NCBI RefSeq assembly: GCF_900114345.1
Contig: NZ_FOZJ01000002.1
Span: 558,001-622,000 of the forward strand
Source: Microbacterium sp. cf046
GTDB lineage: Bacteria; Actinomycetota; Actinomycetes; Actinomycetales; Microbacteriaceae
Direction of reading: 5' to 3'
DNA: 64,000 nucleotides
Shown: piece after piece, positions 42,528 to 51,559 of the stretch
Numbering within the stretch: position 1 is the first letter of the stretch
How the letters are laid out: every line of letters begins with the position of its first letter
Program-made: the position numbers and the translations under genes
Notes under the pieces: model-generated
Databases searched by the model: none
What the model was told of the DNA's origin: nothing
What the model saw: the letters and a program-made list of their open reading frames with translations, nothing else

Positions 42528-42573
42528 GTATTCAACCAATAAGTACTATACATATCGGTTGAATACAGGTCAA
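42528..42573 (-). promoter_or_regulatory. Promoter and operator of the ArsR-SRPBCC operon
   Basis: On the minus strand, -35 TTGACC (42568-42573) and -10 TATAGT (42545-42550) are separated by exactly 17 bases. A perfect 10-base inverted repeat, GTATTCAACC at 42528-42537 and GGTTGAATAC at 42557-42566, has one arm in the -35/-10 spacer and the other at the expected transcription start. A dimer or tetramer of ArsR bound here would block polymerase. The plus-strand DHFR-like gene starts 33 bases from the -35. Confidence 0.8.
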
Positions 42574-42605
42574 GCGTGTCCGGACCGGTCACTACGGTGT
42601 GACCC

Positions 42606-43172
42606 ATGTCCCGCGTCATCTACAACACGGCCACCACGCTCAACGGTTTCCTCGCGGACGACGAGGACTCGCTCTCCTGGCTCTTCGTCGTGCCGGGTGC
42701 CGATCAGGCGGAGTCGTCGTTCTCGGTCTTCCTCAAAGGGGTGGGCGCGCTGGTGATGGGTTCGACGACGTACGAGTGGATCCTCGCGCATGAGAGCCTG
42801 CTCGAGAATCCCGAGAAGTGGTTCTACCAGGACATCGTGAGCTTCGTCCTGTCGTCACGTCCGATGCCCGAGGTTCCCGGCGCCGACATCCGGTTCCGTC
42901 GCGGTGACGTCGAGGGGATCTGGCAGGAGCTCGAGAGCGCCGCGGGCGACCGCGACATCTGGCTCGTCGGCGGCGGCGACCTCGTCGGACAGTTCGCGGA
43001 CGCGGGTCGTCTCGATGAGATCCGGGTGTCGGTCGCCCCGGTGACACTGGAATCGGGCAAGCCGCTGCTCCCCCGACGTCTGGAGTCGGATCGCCTGACG
43101 CTGGAATCCGCCCGGCAGGCGGGGCAGTTCGCAGAGCTCGTGTACTCCGTGCGGAGCGACTCAGGCGGCTGA
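42606..43172 (+). CDS. Dihydrofolate reductase/RibD C-terminal domain family protein
   Basis: 188 aa. It opens MSRVIYNTATTLNGFLADDE, has VMGSTTYEWILAH and closes the nucleotide site with DIWLVGGGDLVGQFADAGRL, the pattern of the DHFR-like family (YyaP/YwjB). These proteins bind NADPH-like ligands, but most have no known substrate. It is divergent from the ArsR operon, with 90 bases between start codons, and could share its control. Its 3' end overlaps the convergent SGNH gene by 12 bases. Confidence 0.85.
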   Translation: MSRVIYNTATTLNGFLADDEDSLSWLFVVPGADQAESSFSVFLKGVGALVMGSTTYEWILAHESLLENPEKWFYQDIVSFVLSSRPMPEVPGADIRFRRGDVEGIWQELESAAGDRDIWLVGGGDLVGQFADAGRLDEIRVSVAPVTLESGKPLLPRRLESDRLTLESARQAGQFAELVYSVRSDSGG

Positions 43173-43925
43173 CGGGCCGATCGAGACCCAGTCCGGGTGC
43201 TTCGGTTCGCGACCGTCTCCCGACGAGGTGCCGGTGAGCCGCCGACGTACCCATGGTCCGAGGTGCTCGCGGTAGTAGGTCGAGCCGCCCATCCGCGCCG
43301 CCTCTGGAAGCGGCGGGAGCGACCACCACCCCGCCGGAGGCTCCATGCCCAGGGCGGTGAGCACGCGGGCCGCGACCCGGTGATGGCCGCGCGAATTCAT
43401 GTGGAGCCGGTCCTCGGACCAGTACGACGTCGAAGACAGTTCGCGATCGGGCCAGTTGAAGGCTCGGATGACATCCGGGCGGTCGGCGATCCGCGCGCCG
43501 ACCGCGTAAGAGAGGATGTCGCCGCGGCGCTGGATCATGCGACTGAGCGGCAGCTGAGCAGAAGGATTCGCGCCCGAGAGGAGGATCAGCCGCACGCCCT
43601 CTTCGTCGCAGCGCTCGATCACGCGGCTGAACGCGGCCACGACGTGCGAGATCGAGGTGCGGGGGCGGATCATGTCGTTGCCGCCGCCGTTGAAGGAGAG
43701 ATGAGTCGGCTTCAGTGCCAGTGCGGGCTCGAGCTGCTCATCGACGATCGGCCACGCCAGCTTGCCCCGGATCGCGAAGTTGGCGTATCCGATCGGCTCG
43801 GCCGCAGCATCCGCCCATCCCTGGGCGACGAGGTCCGCCCAACCGCGCACGCGTCCGTTCGGAAGGTCGTCGCCCACGCCTTCCGTGAAGGAGTCGCCGA
43901 TCGCGACGTATCGAACGGTTGCCAC
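43161..43925 (-). CDS. SGNH/GDSL hydrolase family protein (paralogue 2)
   Basis: 254 aa, cytoplasmic. Block I is RYVAIGDSFTEGVGDDLPNG with the nucleophile Ser, then YANFAIRGKLAWPI, block III FNGGGNDMIRPRT and block V EDRLHMNSRGHHRVAARVLT. It resembles the 14385-15242 protein throughout, including the RGWAD stretch after block I and the tail HLGPWVRRRLTGTSSGD near its end. The two therefore belong to one family that has duplicated. The gene stands alone with the MFS gene 48 bases upstream on the same strand; the substrate is unknown. Confidence 0.87.
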   Translation of the reverse strand: MATVRYVAIGDSFTEGVGDDLPNGRVRGWADLVAQGWADAAAEPIGYANFAIRGKLAWPIVDEQLEPALALKPTHLSFNGGGNDMIRPRTSISHVVAAFSRVIERCDEEGVRLILLSGANPSAQLPLSRMIQRRGDILSYAVGARIADRPDVIRAFNWPDRELSSTSYWSEDRLHMNSRGHHRVAARVLTALGMEPPAGWWSLPPLPEAARMGGSTYYREHLGPWVRRRLTGTSSGDGREPKHPDWVSIGPSAA

Positions 43926-43973
43926 TCCCCCACCTTAAGGCCCGCCCCGACGACCCGCGGATGCCGGACGGGA

Positions 43974-45326
43974 CTAGCGATCGTCGAGTGCGCGACCGCG
44001 TCGGTCCAGCAGTCCCCACGCCGCTGCGGACGCGACACCGAAGAACGCTGCGAACACCACGAACAGCAGGGGCGCGCCGCCGGCCGCGAGCAGCAGCGGG
44101 ACGGTCAGAGGTGCGACGATCGACGCGATGCGCCCCACACCTGCGGCCCACCCCGAGCCGGTCGCGCGCAGCGACGTCGGATACATCTCGGGTGTCACGG
44201 CGTACAGCGCTCCCCAGGCGCCGAGGTTGAAGAACGACAGGGCCATCCCGGTCGCGATCACCACCCACTCTTCAGAAGCCGTGCCGAAGAGGATCGCGGC
44301 GACCGCTGATCCGGCCAGGAACACCGACAGCGTGAGCCGGCGGCCCCACACCTCGATCAGCCAGGCGGCGACCGCGTAGCCGGGCAGCTGTGCCAGCGTG
44401 ATGATCAAAGTGAAGCCGAAGGATCGGACCAGGTCATAGCCCTGCGACACGAGGATCGACGGGATCCAGATGAACGCCCCGTAGTAGGAGAAGTTGACGC
44501 AGAACCACACGAGCCAGAGGCATGCGGTGCGCACGCGGAACTCGGCCGACCAGAGTGTCGCAAGGCGCTCGCGCGCAGACAGCGCGGCGGCGGGGCGCTC
44601 ATCGGCACGCACGTCCGATTCCGCGCGCTCCGCGATGCCCGCGGCGTCCTCGAACGACCGGACGACGGCATCCGCCTCTGCGAACCGCCCGCGCCGGGCG
44701 AGCCACCGCGCTGACTCGGGCAGTCCCCAGCGCACGATGAGCGCGTACGCCGCCGGGATCGCGCCGAGTGCGAAAGCCCAGCGCCAGCCGTTCTCCGAGC
44801 TGGGAATGACGAGGAACCCGATGAGCGCCGCAGCCGTCCAGCCGATCGCCCAGAACGCCTCGAGGATCACGATCAGGCGGCCGCGCATGCGGGCCGGGGC
44901 GAACTCGCTGACGTACGTGGAGGCCACCGGCAGCTCGGCGCCGAGCCCGAGGCCGACGAGGAAGCGCAGGACGAGCAGAGCGGCGAGGCCGCCCACGAGC
45001 GCACTCGCCCCCGTGGCGATCCCGTAGATGAGCAGGGTGACCGCGAACACCTGGCGTCTGCCGAAGCGGTCCGCCAGAAGTCCTCCGACGCTAGCTCCGA
45101 CCGCCATCCCGACGAAGCTGATCGATGCGATCCAGGCGGTCTGGGTCGGCTCGAGGCTCCACTGCGCGGCCAGCGCCGCGATGACGAACGAGATGAGCCC
45201 CACGTCCATCGCGTCCAGTGCCCAGCCGATCCCCGAGCCGGTCAGCACCCTCAGGTGACGGCGGGTGAACGGCAGGCGATCGAGCCGCTCCGACAGCGAG
45301 GCGGATCGTGGAGGGGCATCCGTCAT
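43974..45326 (-). CDS. MFS transporter, SP/NiaP-like
   Basis: 450 aa with twelve predicted membrane helices. The loop 2-3 motif is GLLADRFGRRQVF, with the matching motif GLGLGAELPVASTYVSEFAP in helix 4 and ARMRGRLIVILEAFWAIGW in helix 5, as in the sugar-porter/organic-cation-like branch that includes niacin transporter NiaP. A central loop of about 60 charged residues divides the halves. It should take up an organic acid or vitamin-like substrate with protons; no catabolic genes nearby identify it. Confidence 0.87.
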   Translation of the reverse strand: MTDAPPRSASLSERLDRLPFTRRHLRVLTGSGIGWALDAMDVGLISFVIAALAAQWSLEPTQTAWIASISFVGMAVGASVGGLLADRFGRRQVFAVTLLIYGIATGASALVGGLAALLVLRFLVGLGLGAELPVASTYVSEFAPARMRGRLIVILEAFWAIGWTAAALIGFLVIPSSENGWRWAFALGAIPAAYALIVRWGLPESARWLARRGRFAEADAVVRSFEDAAGIAERAESDVRADERPAAALSARERLATLWSAEFRVRTACLWLVWFCVNFSYYGAFIWIPSILVSQGYDLVRSFGFTLIITLAQLPGYAVAAWLIEVWGRRLTLSVFLAGSAVAAILFGTASEEWVVIATGMALSFFNLGAWGALYAVTPEMYPTSLRATGSGWAAGVGRIASIVAPLTVPLLLAAGGAPLLFVVFAAFFGVASAAAWGLLDRRGRALDDR

Positions 45327-45395
45327 GACGTCATGCTAGGCCGCCGCCCGTTCGGGCGTCGGGGTGTGGCGCGTCGCGCACGAGAGTGCTAGCGG

Positions 45396-46439
45396 TCAGG
45401 CGAGCATGTCGCGCACGAGGGGCTGCACGCGCGTGCCGTACAGCTCGATCGAGCGCATCATCTTCTCGTGCGAGAGGGTCCCCGTCGAGAACTTCATGTC
45501 GAATCGCGTGCTGCCGAGGGTACGGACCGTGTCGGCGATCTTGCGCGCGACGGTCTCGGGAGCTCCGACGTAGAGCGCGCCCTCCGGGCCGACGTCGTGC
45601 TGGAAGCGCATCCGGCTGTACGGGGGCCACCCGCGCTCCCTGCCGATCGTGTTGTTCATCGATTCGAAGCCCTCGTACGCCTCGTCCCACGCCTGCTGAT
45701 CGGTCTCGGCGATGTGGCCTGGCGAATGGATGCCGATCGGCAGGCGATCGCGCCCGAAGGAGTCCAGCGAACGATGGTAGAGATCGACGAACGGGCGGAA
45801 CCGGGCCGCCGGGCCGCCGATGATCGCGAGCATGAGGCCGTAGCCGTAGCGTGCCGCGCGAACGACCGACTCGGGTGTTCCACCGACTCCGACCCACGCC
45901 TTGAGCCCGTTCTCGGTCTTGGGAAACACATCGGCATCGGTCAGCGCAGCGCGCATCGAACCCTGCCATGTGACCGGCTTCTCGGTCAGCAGCTGGGAGA
46001 ACAGGTCGAGCTTCTCATCGAAGAGCGCTTCGTAATCGCGCAGGTCGTAGCCGAACAGCGGGAACGACTCGATGAACGAGCCGCGGCCGAGGATCACTTC
46101 GGCGCGGCCGCGCGAGACGGCATCCAGTGTTGAGAACCGCTCGTACACGCGCACCGGATCGTCTGAGGACAGCACGGTCACCGCGGTTCCGAGGTGGATG
46201 TTCGTCGTGCGCGTCGCCGCGGCGGCGAGCACGATCTCGGGGCTCGAGATCGCGAATTCGGGGCGATGGTGCTCCCCCACGCCGAAGAACGCCAGCCCCA
46301 CTTCGTCGGCGAGGGCCGCTTCGTCGACCACGTTGCGGATCGTCTGCGCGTCGCTGACCCGCTCGCCGGATGCGTCCCTCGTCACATCGCCGAAGGTGTC
46401 GAGGCCGAGGTCCAGCTGTGCGGGGTCGGGTGAGGTCAT
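45396..46439 (-). CDS. LLM-class flavin-dependent oxidoreductase (Atu2307/SP_0267-type)
   Basis: 347 aa bacterial-luciferase-like barrel. It begins LDLGLDTFGDVTRDASGE and contains FFGVGEHHRPEFAISSPEIV, LGTAVTVLSSDDPVRVYERF and RAEVILGRGSFIESFPLFGY. The LDTFGDV start is the mark of a subfamily of putative FMN/F420 monooxygenases without known substrates. It starts at ATG 46439. A TATGCA-CA-TGCATA palindrome is centred about 24 bases upstream and may control it. It is divergent from the phosphoribosyltransferase gene, with 90 bases between. Confidence 0.87.
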   Translation of the reverse strand: MTSPDPAQLDLGLDTFGDVTRDASGERVSDAQTIRNVVDEAALADEVGLAFFGVGEHHRPEFAISSPEIVLAAAATRTTNIHLGTAVTVLSSDDPVRVYERFSTLDAVSRGRAEVILGRGSFIESFPLFGYDLRDYEALFDEKLDLFSQLLTEKPVTWQGSMRAALTDADVFPKTENGLKAWVGVGGTPESVVRAARYGYGLMLAIIGGPAARFRPFVDLYHRSLDSFGRDRLPIGIHSPGHIAETDQQAWDEAYEGFESMNNTIGRERGWPPYSRMRFQHDVGPEGALYVGAPETVARKIADTVRTLGSTRFDMKFSTGTLSHEKMMRSIELYGTRVQPLVRDMLA

Positions 46440-46455
46440 CGCAGTGTCCCATTTC

Positions 46456-46469
46456 TATGCACATGCATA
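46456..46469. promoter_or_regulatory. Palindrome TATGCA-CA-TGCATA before the LLM oxidoreductase
   Basis: A perfect 6+2+6 inverted repeat lies 17-30 bases upstream of the LLM oxidoreductase start and about 60 bases before the divergent phosphoribosyltransferase start. AT-rich in GC-rich surroundings and placed where a promoter should be, it is a candidate operator. No regulator gene is adjacent. Confidence 0.4.
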
Positions 46470-46529
46470 TGAACAGCCCGGGCTGAGCGGGCATTCCCGG
46501 TGTCGGAGCGACCTGCCGAGGCGTAGCGT

Positions 46530-47189
46530 GTGCGCGTGATCATCTTCGCGGATCGGGTCGATGCGGGGCAGCAGCTCGCGCGCGAGCTCGAGTTCGCGCG
46601 CGGTTCGGACGCCGTGGTGTTCGGCATCCCCCGCGGCGGAGTGGTCGTGGCGGCGGAAGTGTCGCGCGCACTCGGCCTTCCGCTGTCCGCTGCCGTCGTG
46701 CGCAAGCTCGGCGCGCCACATCACGAGGAGTACGCGGTCGGGGCGATCGCCGAGGGCGTGAAGGTGGTCAACGCCGATGCCGTCCGTCGGGGTGGGATCA
46801 CGGCGGAGGAGCTCGCGGCCGTCGAGGATGTCGAGCGAGTCGAGCTCGCGCGGCGCCAGCGGCTCTTCGCGGCCGAGCAGCCCGCGGCGGCACGCACTGC
46901 GATCATCGTCGACGACGGGATCGCGACCGGCGCCACCGCGCTGGCCGCATGCCGGGCGCTTCGAGCGCAGGGGGCTGTCGGCGTCATCCTGGCCGTGCCG
47001 GTCGCGCCCGCAGAGTGGGGACCAGAGCCGGGCGTGGTCGACGAATACATCTGCCCGCATCCGATCCGCGACTTCTGGGCGGTCGGGCAGTTCTACGGAG
47101 ACTTCTCGCAGACCGATGACGAGGTCGTGAGGCGACTGCTGAACGACGCTGCGACGGGCCCAGCGGCCGAGGGTTCCCCCGGACGCTGA
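46530..47189 (+). CDS. Phosphoribosyltransferase-domain protein
   Basis: 219 aa type I phosphoribosyltransferase fold. The PRPP-binding loop is AIIVDDGIATGATALAACRA at residues about 122-141. The N-terminal region VIIFADRVDAGQQLARELEF and the flexible-loop region VVRKLGAPHHEEYAVGAIAE fit the family of uncharacterised proteins that contain this domain alone (often next to dienelactone hydrolase-like genes). Start is GTG 46530, with GTG 46536 two codons on. The base substrate is unknown. Confidence 0.82.
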   Translation: MRVIIFADRVDAGQQLARELEFARGSDAVVFGIPRGGVVVAAEVSRALGLPLSAAVVRKLGAPHHEEYAVGAIAEGVKVVNADAVRRGGITAEELAAVEDVERVELARRQRLFAAEQPAAARTAIIVDDGIATGATALAACRALRAQGAVGVILAVPVAPAEWGPEPGVVDEYICPHPIRDFWAVGQFYGDFSQTDDEVVRRLLNDAATGPAAEGSPGR

Positions 47190-47203
47190 GCCCGTCGAAC
47201 CCG

Positions 47204-48877
47204 TCAGTTCGTGAGCGCCGAGCGGAGCGTGTCCAGTCCCACGCCGCCGAGGTCCAGCGCGCGCTTGTGGAAGGCCTTGATGTCGAACGCGTCGCCCTGT
47301 GCGGCCTTCGCGTCATCGCGGATCTGCTCCCAGATGCGCTGACCGACCTTGTACGACGGTGCCTGGCCCGGCCAGCCGAGATAGCGGTTGACCTCGAACT
47401 GCACGAACTCGTCCGACATGTTGACGTTGCGTCGCATGAACGCGAGTGCATAGTCGGCATCCCACGTGCCCTGACCGTCGGGCCGCGGCTTCTCCAGGTG
47501 CACGCCGATGTCGAGAACGACGCGGGCGGCGCGCATGCGCTGGCCGTCGAGCATACCGAGCCGGTCGGCGGGATCCTCGAGGTACCCGAGCTGCTCCATC
47601 AGCCGTTCGGCGTACAGCGCCCAGCCTTCGGCGTGCCCCGACGTGCCCGCGAGGAGGCGCCGCCACGAGTTCAGCTGCCCGCGGTTGTATACGGCCTGGG
47701 CGATCTGCAGGTGGTGGCCGGGGACGCCCTCGTGATACACGGTGGTCAGCTCGCGCCAGGTGTCGAACTCCTCGACGCCCTCGGGCACGGACCACCACAT
47801 GCGGCCGGGCCGTGAGAAGTCGTCGGTGGGGCCCGTGTAGTAGATCCCGCCCTCCTTGGTGGGCGCGATCATGCACTGCAGGCGTCGGATCGGCTCGGGG
47901 ATGTCGAAATGCGTCCTGCCCAGCTCGGCGATCGCGCGGTCGCTGGTCTCCTGCATCCACTTCTGCAGGGCGTCAGTGCCGTGCAGCTTGTGCGACGGGT
48001 CCTCTTCGAGGAACGCGACGGCCTCTTCGACGCTCGCCCCAGCCTTGATCTGGTCGGCGATCGACTCCTGCTCCGCGACCATGCGCGCGAGCTCTTCGAC
48101 ACCCCAGTCGTAGGTCTCGTCGAGGTCGATCGTGGCGCCGAGGAACCGCTGCGACTGCAGCGCGTACAGCTCACGGCCGACCGCGTCCTTCTCGCCGGCG
48201 ACCGGCGCGAGCTCGCCGGTGAGGAACTGCGAGAGCGCGTCGTACGAGACGCGTGCCGCGTTGGCGTTGTCGGCCAATTCGCGTGCGAGCGATGCGGGAA
48301 GCTGTCCCTCCGCAGGTGCGGCCTCGCTTGCGAAGGTCGCGAAGAACCCCTGATCGCTCGTGTACCGTGCGATCTGCGTCACGACTTCGACGACCTGACG
48401 GCGCGCGGGCACGATGCCCTGCGCGATTCCTTCGCGCAAGGTGGTCACATAGCCCTCGAGCGCGCCGGGGATCGCACCGAGTCGGGTGGCGATCACGGAC
48501 CAGTCGTCGGCGGTGTCGGTGGGCATCAGGTCGAGCACGGACCTGATGTCCTGGACGGGCGACGCGATCACGTTGAGGTCGCGCAGATGCCACTTCGCAT
48601 CGTGCAGGTCGACCTCCAGCTGGATCTCGCGGCTGAGGTCCTCCTTCGTGACGACATCGATGTCGTCGACGGGGGTGGCGGACTCGAGTGCGCCGAGGGT
48701 GCTCCGACCCTCGGCGATGAGCTGATCCCAGCCTTCGGGCGAGTAGTCGCCGTACCGGTCGTTGTATTCGGAGCGGCCGATGTAGGTCGCCACCGTGGGC
48801 AGTCGTTCGGCGAGGGTGTCGACCCACGCGTCAGCGATCGTATCGATCGGCGTGGGGGTACGTGTTGCATCTGTCAT
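47204..48877 (-). CDS. DUF885-family metallopeptidase-like protein
   Basis: 557 aa, the usual length of the DUF885 family. The zinc-type motif VYHEGVPGHHLQIAQA lies at residues about 385-400, with the second half HAEGWALYAERLMEQLGY carrying the family's conserved glutamate. The N-terminal 350 residues are helical (ATYIGRSEYNDRYGDYSPEG, and a region around AYVTT LREGIAQGIVP). No signal peptide, so it is cytoplasmic. ATG 48877 (MTDATRTP) is preferred over an upstream start at 48916. It is 42 bases after polA on the same strand. Confidence 0.85.
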   Translation of the reverse strand: MTDATRTPTPIDTIADAWVDTLAERLPTVATYIGRSEYNDRYGDYSPEGWDQLIAEGRSTLGALESATPVDDIDVVTKEDLSREIQLEVDLHDAKWHLRDLNVIASPVQDIRSVLDLMPTDTADDWSVIATRLGAIPGALEGYVTTLREGIAQGIVPARRQVVEVVTQIARYTSDQGFFATFASEAAPAEGQLPASLARELADNANAARVSYDALSQFLTGELAPVAGEKDAVGRELYALQSQRFLGATIDLDETYDWGVEELARMVAEQESIADQIKAGASVEEAVAFLEEDPSHKLHGTDALQKWMQETSDRAIAELGRTHFDIPEPIRRLQCMIAPTKEGGIYYTGPTDDFSRPGRMWWSVPEGVEEFDTWRELTTVYHEGVPGHHLQIAQAVYNRGQLNSWRRLLAGTSGHAEGWALYAERLMEQLGYLEDPADRLGMLDGQRMRAARVVLDIGVHLEKPRPDGQGTWDADYALAFMRRNVNMSDEFVQFEVNRYLGWPGQAPSYKVGQRIWEQIRDDAKAAQGDAFDIKAFHKRALDLGGVGLDTLRSALTN

Positions 48878-48919
48878 GTCTTCGAGCCTAGGCAAGGACC
48901 CCGGCGCCGCCAACACGAT

Positions 48920-51559
48920 TCAGTGTGCTGCTTCGTTCCAATCCTGACCGCGCCCGATCTGCACATCGAGCGGCACCGCGAGGCTTGCCGCATCGCCCAT
49001 TCGTCCGCGGACGATGCGCTCGGCGGCGTCCCACTCCCCCGGGGCGACTTCGATGACGAGCTCGTCGTGGATCTGCATGAGCACACGCGAGCGCAGCTGC
49101 TCGGCGTCGAACTCGTCATGGATGTGGAACAGGGCGATCTTCATGATGTCCGCTGCGCTCCCCTGGATCGGGGCATTGAGGGCTGCGCGCTCGGCGTTCT
49201 CGCGCAGCACCCGGTTCGGGCTGGCAAGGTCCGGGAACGGTCGCCGACGACCGAAGATCGTTGCGGTGTATCCGTCGATCTTCGCCTGTTCGACCGATGA
49301 GCGCAGGTAGTCCCGCACGGCCCCGAATCGGTTGAAGTACTCCATCATCAGCTGCTTGGCCTCGGTCTGCTCGATGCGCAGCTGCTTCGAGAGTCCGAAT
49401 GCCGACAGTCCGTACACGAGCCCGTACGACATCGCCTTGACCTTCGTGCGCATCGCGGAGGTGACCTCCTCCGGAGCGACGCCGAACACGCGGGCGCCGA
49501 CGAAGCGGTGCAGGTCCTCGCCCGAGTTGAACGCCTCGATCAGACCCGGATCCTCGGAGAGGTGCGCCATGATGCGCATCTCGATCTGCGAGTAGTCCGC
49601 GGTCAGCAGCGTCTCGTAGCCCTCGCCGACTTCGAACGCGGAGCGGATGCGGCGGCTCTCCTCGGTGCGTACCGGAATGTTCTGCAGGTTCGGGTCCGTG
49701 CTGGAGAGCCGGCCGGTCTGACTGCCGGTCTGGACGTACGTGGTGCGGACCCGGCCGTCGGCTGCGATAGCCGTGTCGAGGGACTCGATGATCTGTCGCA
49801 GCTTCGTCGCCTCGCGGTGCTGCAGGAGCAGATCCAGGAACGGGTGCGGGTTGGTGTCCTGCAGATCGGCGAGCACGGCGGCATCCGTCGAGTACCCGGT
49901 CTTCGTCTTGCGGGTCTTCGGAAGCTGCAGCTCTTCGAACAGCACTTCCTGCAGCTGCTTGGGCGAGCCGAGGTTGACTTCGCGGCCGATCGCCGCGAAC
50001 GCCTCCTGCGCGATCGCGTCCGCGCGCTCGCCGAGCTCCTCGGAGAACTCCGAGAGCTTGACGTGCGACACCGACACCCCGGCCAGCTCCATGTCGGCCA
50101 GGGTCAGGAGCGTGGGCAGTTCGATGTCGGTGAGCACCGATGCGACGCTGGCGGCCAGCTCACCGCGGAGCGCGTCCGCGACCCGCAGGGTGTACCACGA
50201 CAGCTGCCCTGGGGTGGCGCCCTCGGTCTCGGGTACGAGCTGGGTGGGGTCCGACTCGGGCAGCTTCTCGTCGAGATATCGGTCGACGAGATCGGCGAGC
50301 GTCTTGTCGGGGAAGCTCGGCCGAAGCAGCCATCCGGTCACGATCGTGTCGAATGCGAGACCGCCGATGCGGATGCCGGCACGACGCAGTGCCTTGACCT
50401 GCAGCTTCGCGTCGCTGAAGACCTTCGGCGCGTCCGAGGTCAGCCAGGGACCGACGGATGCCGCGACCTCCGCACCCCAGGTCGCCTCGACCGCGGCCTC
50501 CCGAGTCGCGAATCCCACCCGGCGCGGCTGATCGCCCTCGATCGTGATCGTCACGCCGATCTCGCCCTGGGCCTGCTCCAGCCACGCGGCGAGCTCTTCG
50601 GCGGAAGGCTCGCCGGGCACCGGTGCGGCGACCGCTGCGGCTGCTGTGACTGCGGCCATCTGCTGTTCGATGCCGGCCAGTTCCGCCACGCGCGGGATCA
50701 GCGTCTTGAACTCGAGGCGGGCGAAGATGTCGCGCACGCCCTGGGCGTCCATCGGCTGCACCTCGAGGTCGGTGATCGTGACCGGAAGCTCGACGTCGCG
50801 CAGCAGGCGGTTCAGCGTGCGGTTGCGCCGCACGTCGTCGAGGTGCTCGCGGAGGTTGCCTCCGACGACTCCGGTGATCTTGTCGGCGTTCTCCAGGAGC
50901 GCGTCCAACGACCCGAACTGGCCGAGCCATTTGACCGCGGTCTTCTCGCCGACCTTGGGCACGCCGGGCAGGTTGTCGCTCGTCTCGCCGACGAGGGCGG
51001 CGATGTCGGGATACTGCTCGGGCGGGACGCCGTAGCGCTCGATCACTGCCGCCCGGTCGTAGCGCTTGAGCTGCGACACCCCTTGGACGTTCGGGTACAG
51101 CAGGGTGATGTCGTCGTTCACGAGCTGGATCGTGTCGCGGTCGCCGGAGCACACCAGTACGTCGAACCCCTGTTCGGCGCCCTGGGTGGCGAGGGTGGCG
51201 AGGATGTCGTCGGCCTCGATGTCCTCCTTCTGCAGCACCGTGATGCTCATCGCGGCGAGGCAGTCCTGCAGGAGCGGGATCTGGCCCTTGAACTCGTTCG
51301 GCGACTCGGAGCGGTTCGCCTTGTACTCGGCGTATTCGCGGGTGCGGAAGGACTGGCGCGAGGTGTCGAAGGCGACCGCCAGATGCGTCGGCTTCTCCGC
51401 CTTGATGAGGTTGATCAGCATCGCGAGGAACCCGTAGATCCCGTTCGTGTGCTGCCCGTCCTTGGTCGTGAAGTTGTCGACCGGAAGGGCGAAGAACGCC
51501 CGATACGCGAGCGAATGGCCGTCGACGACCAGAAGGGTAGGCTTTGCGGAGTCCGTCAC
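48920..51559 (-). CDS. polA: DNA polymerase I
   Basis: 879 aa. The 5' nuclease domain (residues 1-300) starts LLVVDGHSLAYRAFFALPVD and has DILATLATQGAEQGFDVLVC and the helix-hairpin PGVPKVGEKTAVKWL. The central region lacks the Asp-x-Glu and other acidic residues of a proofreading exonuclease. The polymerase domain has motif A DYSQIEMRIMAHLS, the O-helix lysine/tyrosine region KVKAMSYGLVYGLSAFG and motif C HDELVIEVAP. It fills gaps in repair and removes RNA primers. GTG start; divergent from the thioesterase gene. The loss of proofreading matches mycobacterial PolA. Confidence 0.95.
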   Translation of the reverse strand: MTDSAKPTLLVVDGHSLAYRAFFALPVDNFTTKDGQHTNGIYGFLAMLINLIKAEKPTHLAVAFDTSRQSFRTREYAEYKANRSESPNEFKGQIPLLQDCLAAMSITVLQKEDIEADDILATLATQGAEQGFDVLVCSGDRDTIQLVNDDITLLYPNVQGVSQLKRYDRAAVIERYGVPPEQYPDIAALVGETSDNLPGVPKVGEKTAVKWLGQFGSLDALLENADKITGVVGGNLREHLDDVRRNRTLNRLLRDVELPVTITDLEVQPMDAQGVRDIFARLEFKTLIPRVAELAGIEQQMAAVTAAAAVAAPVPGEPSAEELAAWLEQAQGEIGVTITIEGDQPRRVGFATREAAVEATWGAEVAASVGPWLTSDAPKVFSDAKLQVKALRRAGIRIGGLAFDTIVTGWLLRPSFPDKTLADLVDRYLDEKLPESDPTQLVPETEGATPGQLSWYTLRVADALRGELAASVASVLTDIELPTLLTLADMELAGVSVSHVKLSEFSEELGERADAIAQEAFAAIGREVNLGSPKQLQEVLFEELQLPKTRKTKTGYSTDAAVLADLQDTNPHPFLDLLLQHREATKLRQIIESLDTAIAADGRVRTTYVQTGSQTGRLSSTDPNLQNIPVRTEESRRIRSAFEVGEGYETLLTADYSQIEMRIMAHLSEDPGLIEAFNSGEDLHRFVGARVFGVAPEEVTSAMRTKVKAMSYGLVYGLSAFGLSKQLRIEQTEAKQLMMEYFNRFGAVRDYLRSSVEQAKIDGYTATIFGRRRPFPDLASPNRVLRENAERAALNAPIQGSAADIMKIALFHIHDEFDAEQLRSRVLMQIHDELVIEVAPGEWDAAERIVRGRMGDAASLAVPLDVQIGRGQDWNEAAH

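Noticed and set aside
45345-45358. CGCCCG-TT-CGGGCG palindrome upstream of the MFS gene
   Set aside because: GC-only palindromes this short are expected by chance in DNA of this composition, and the loop is too short for a good hairpin.
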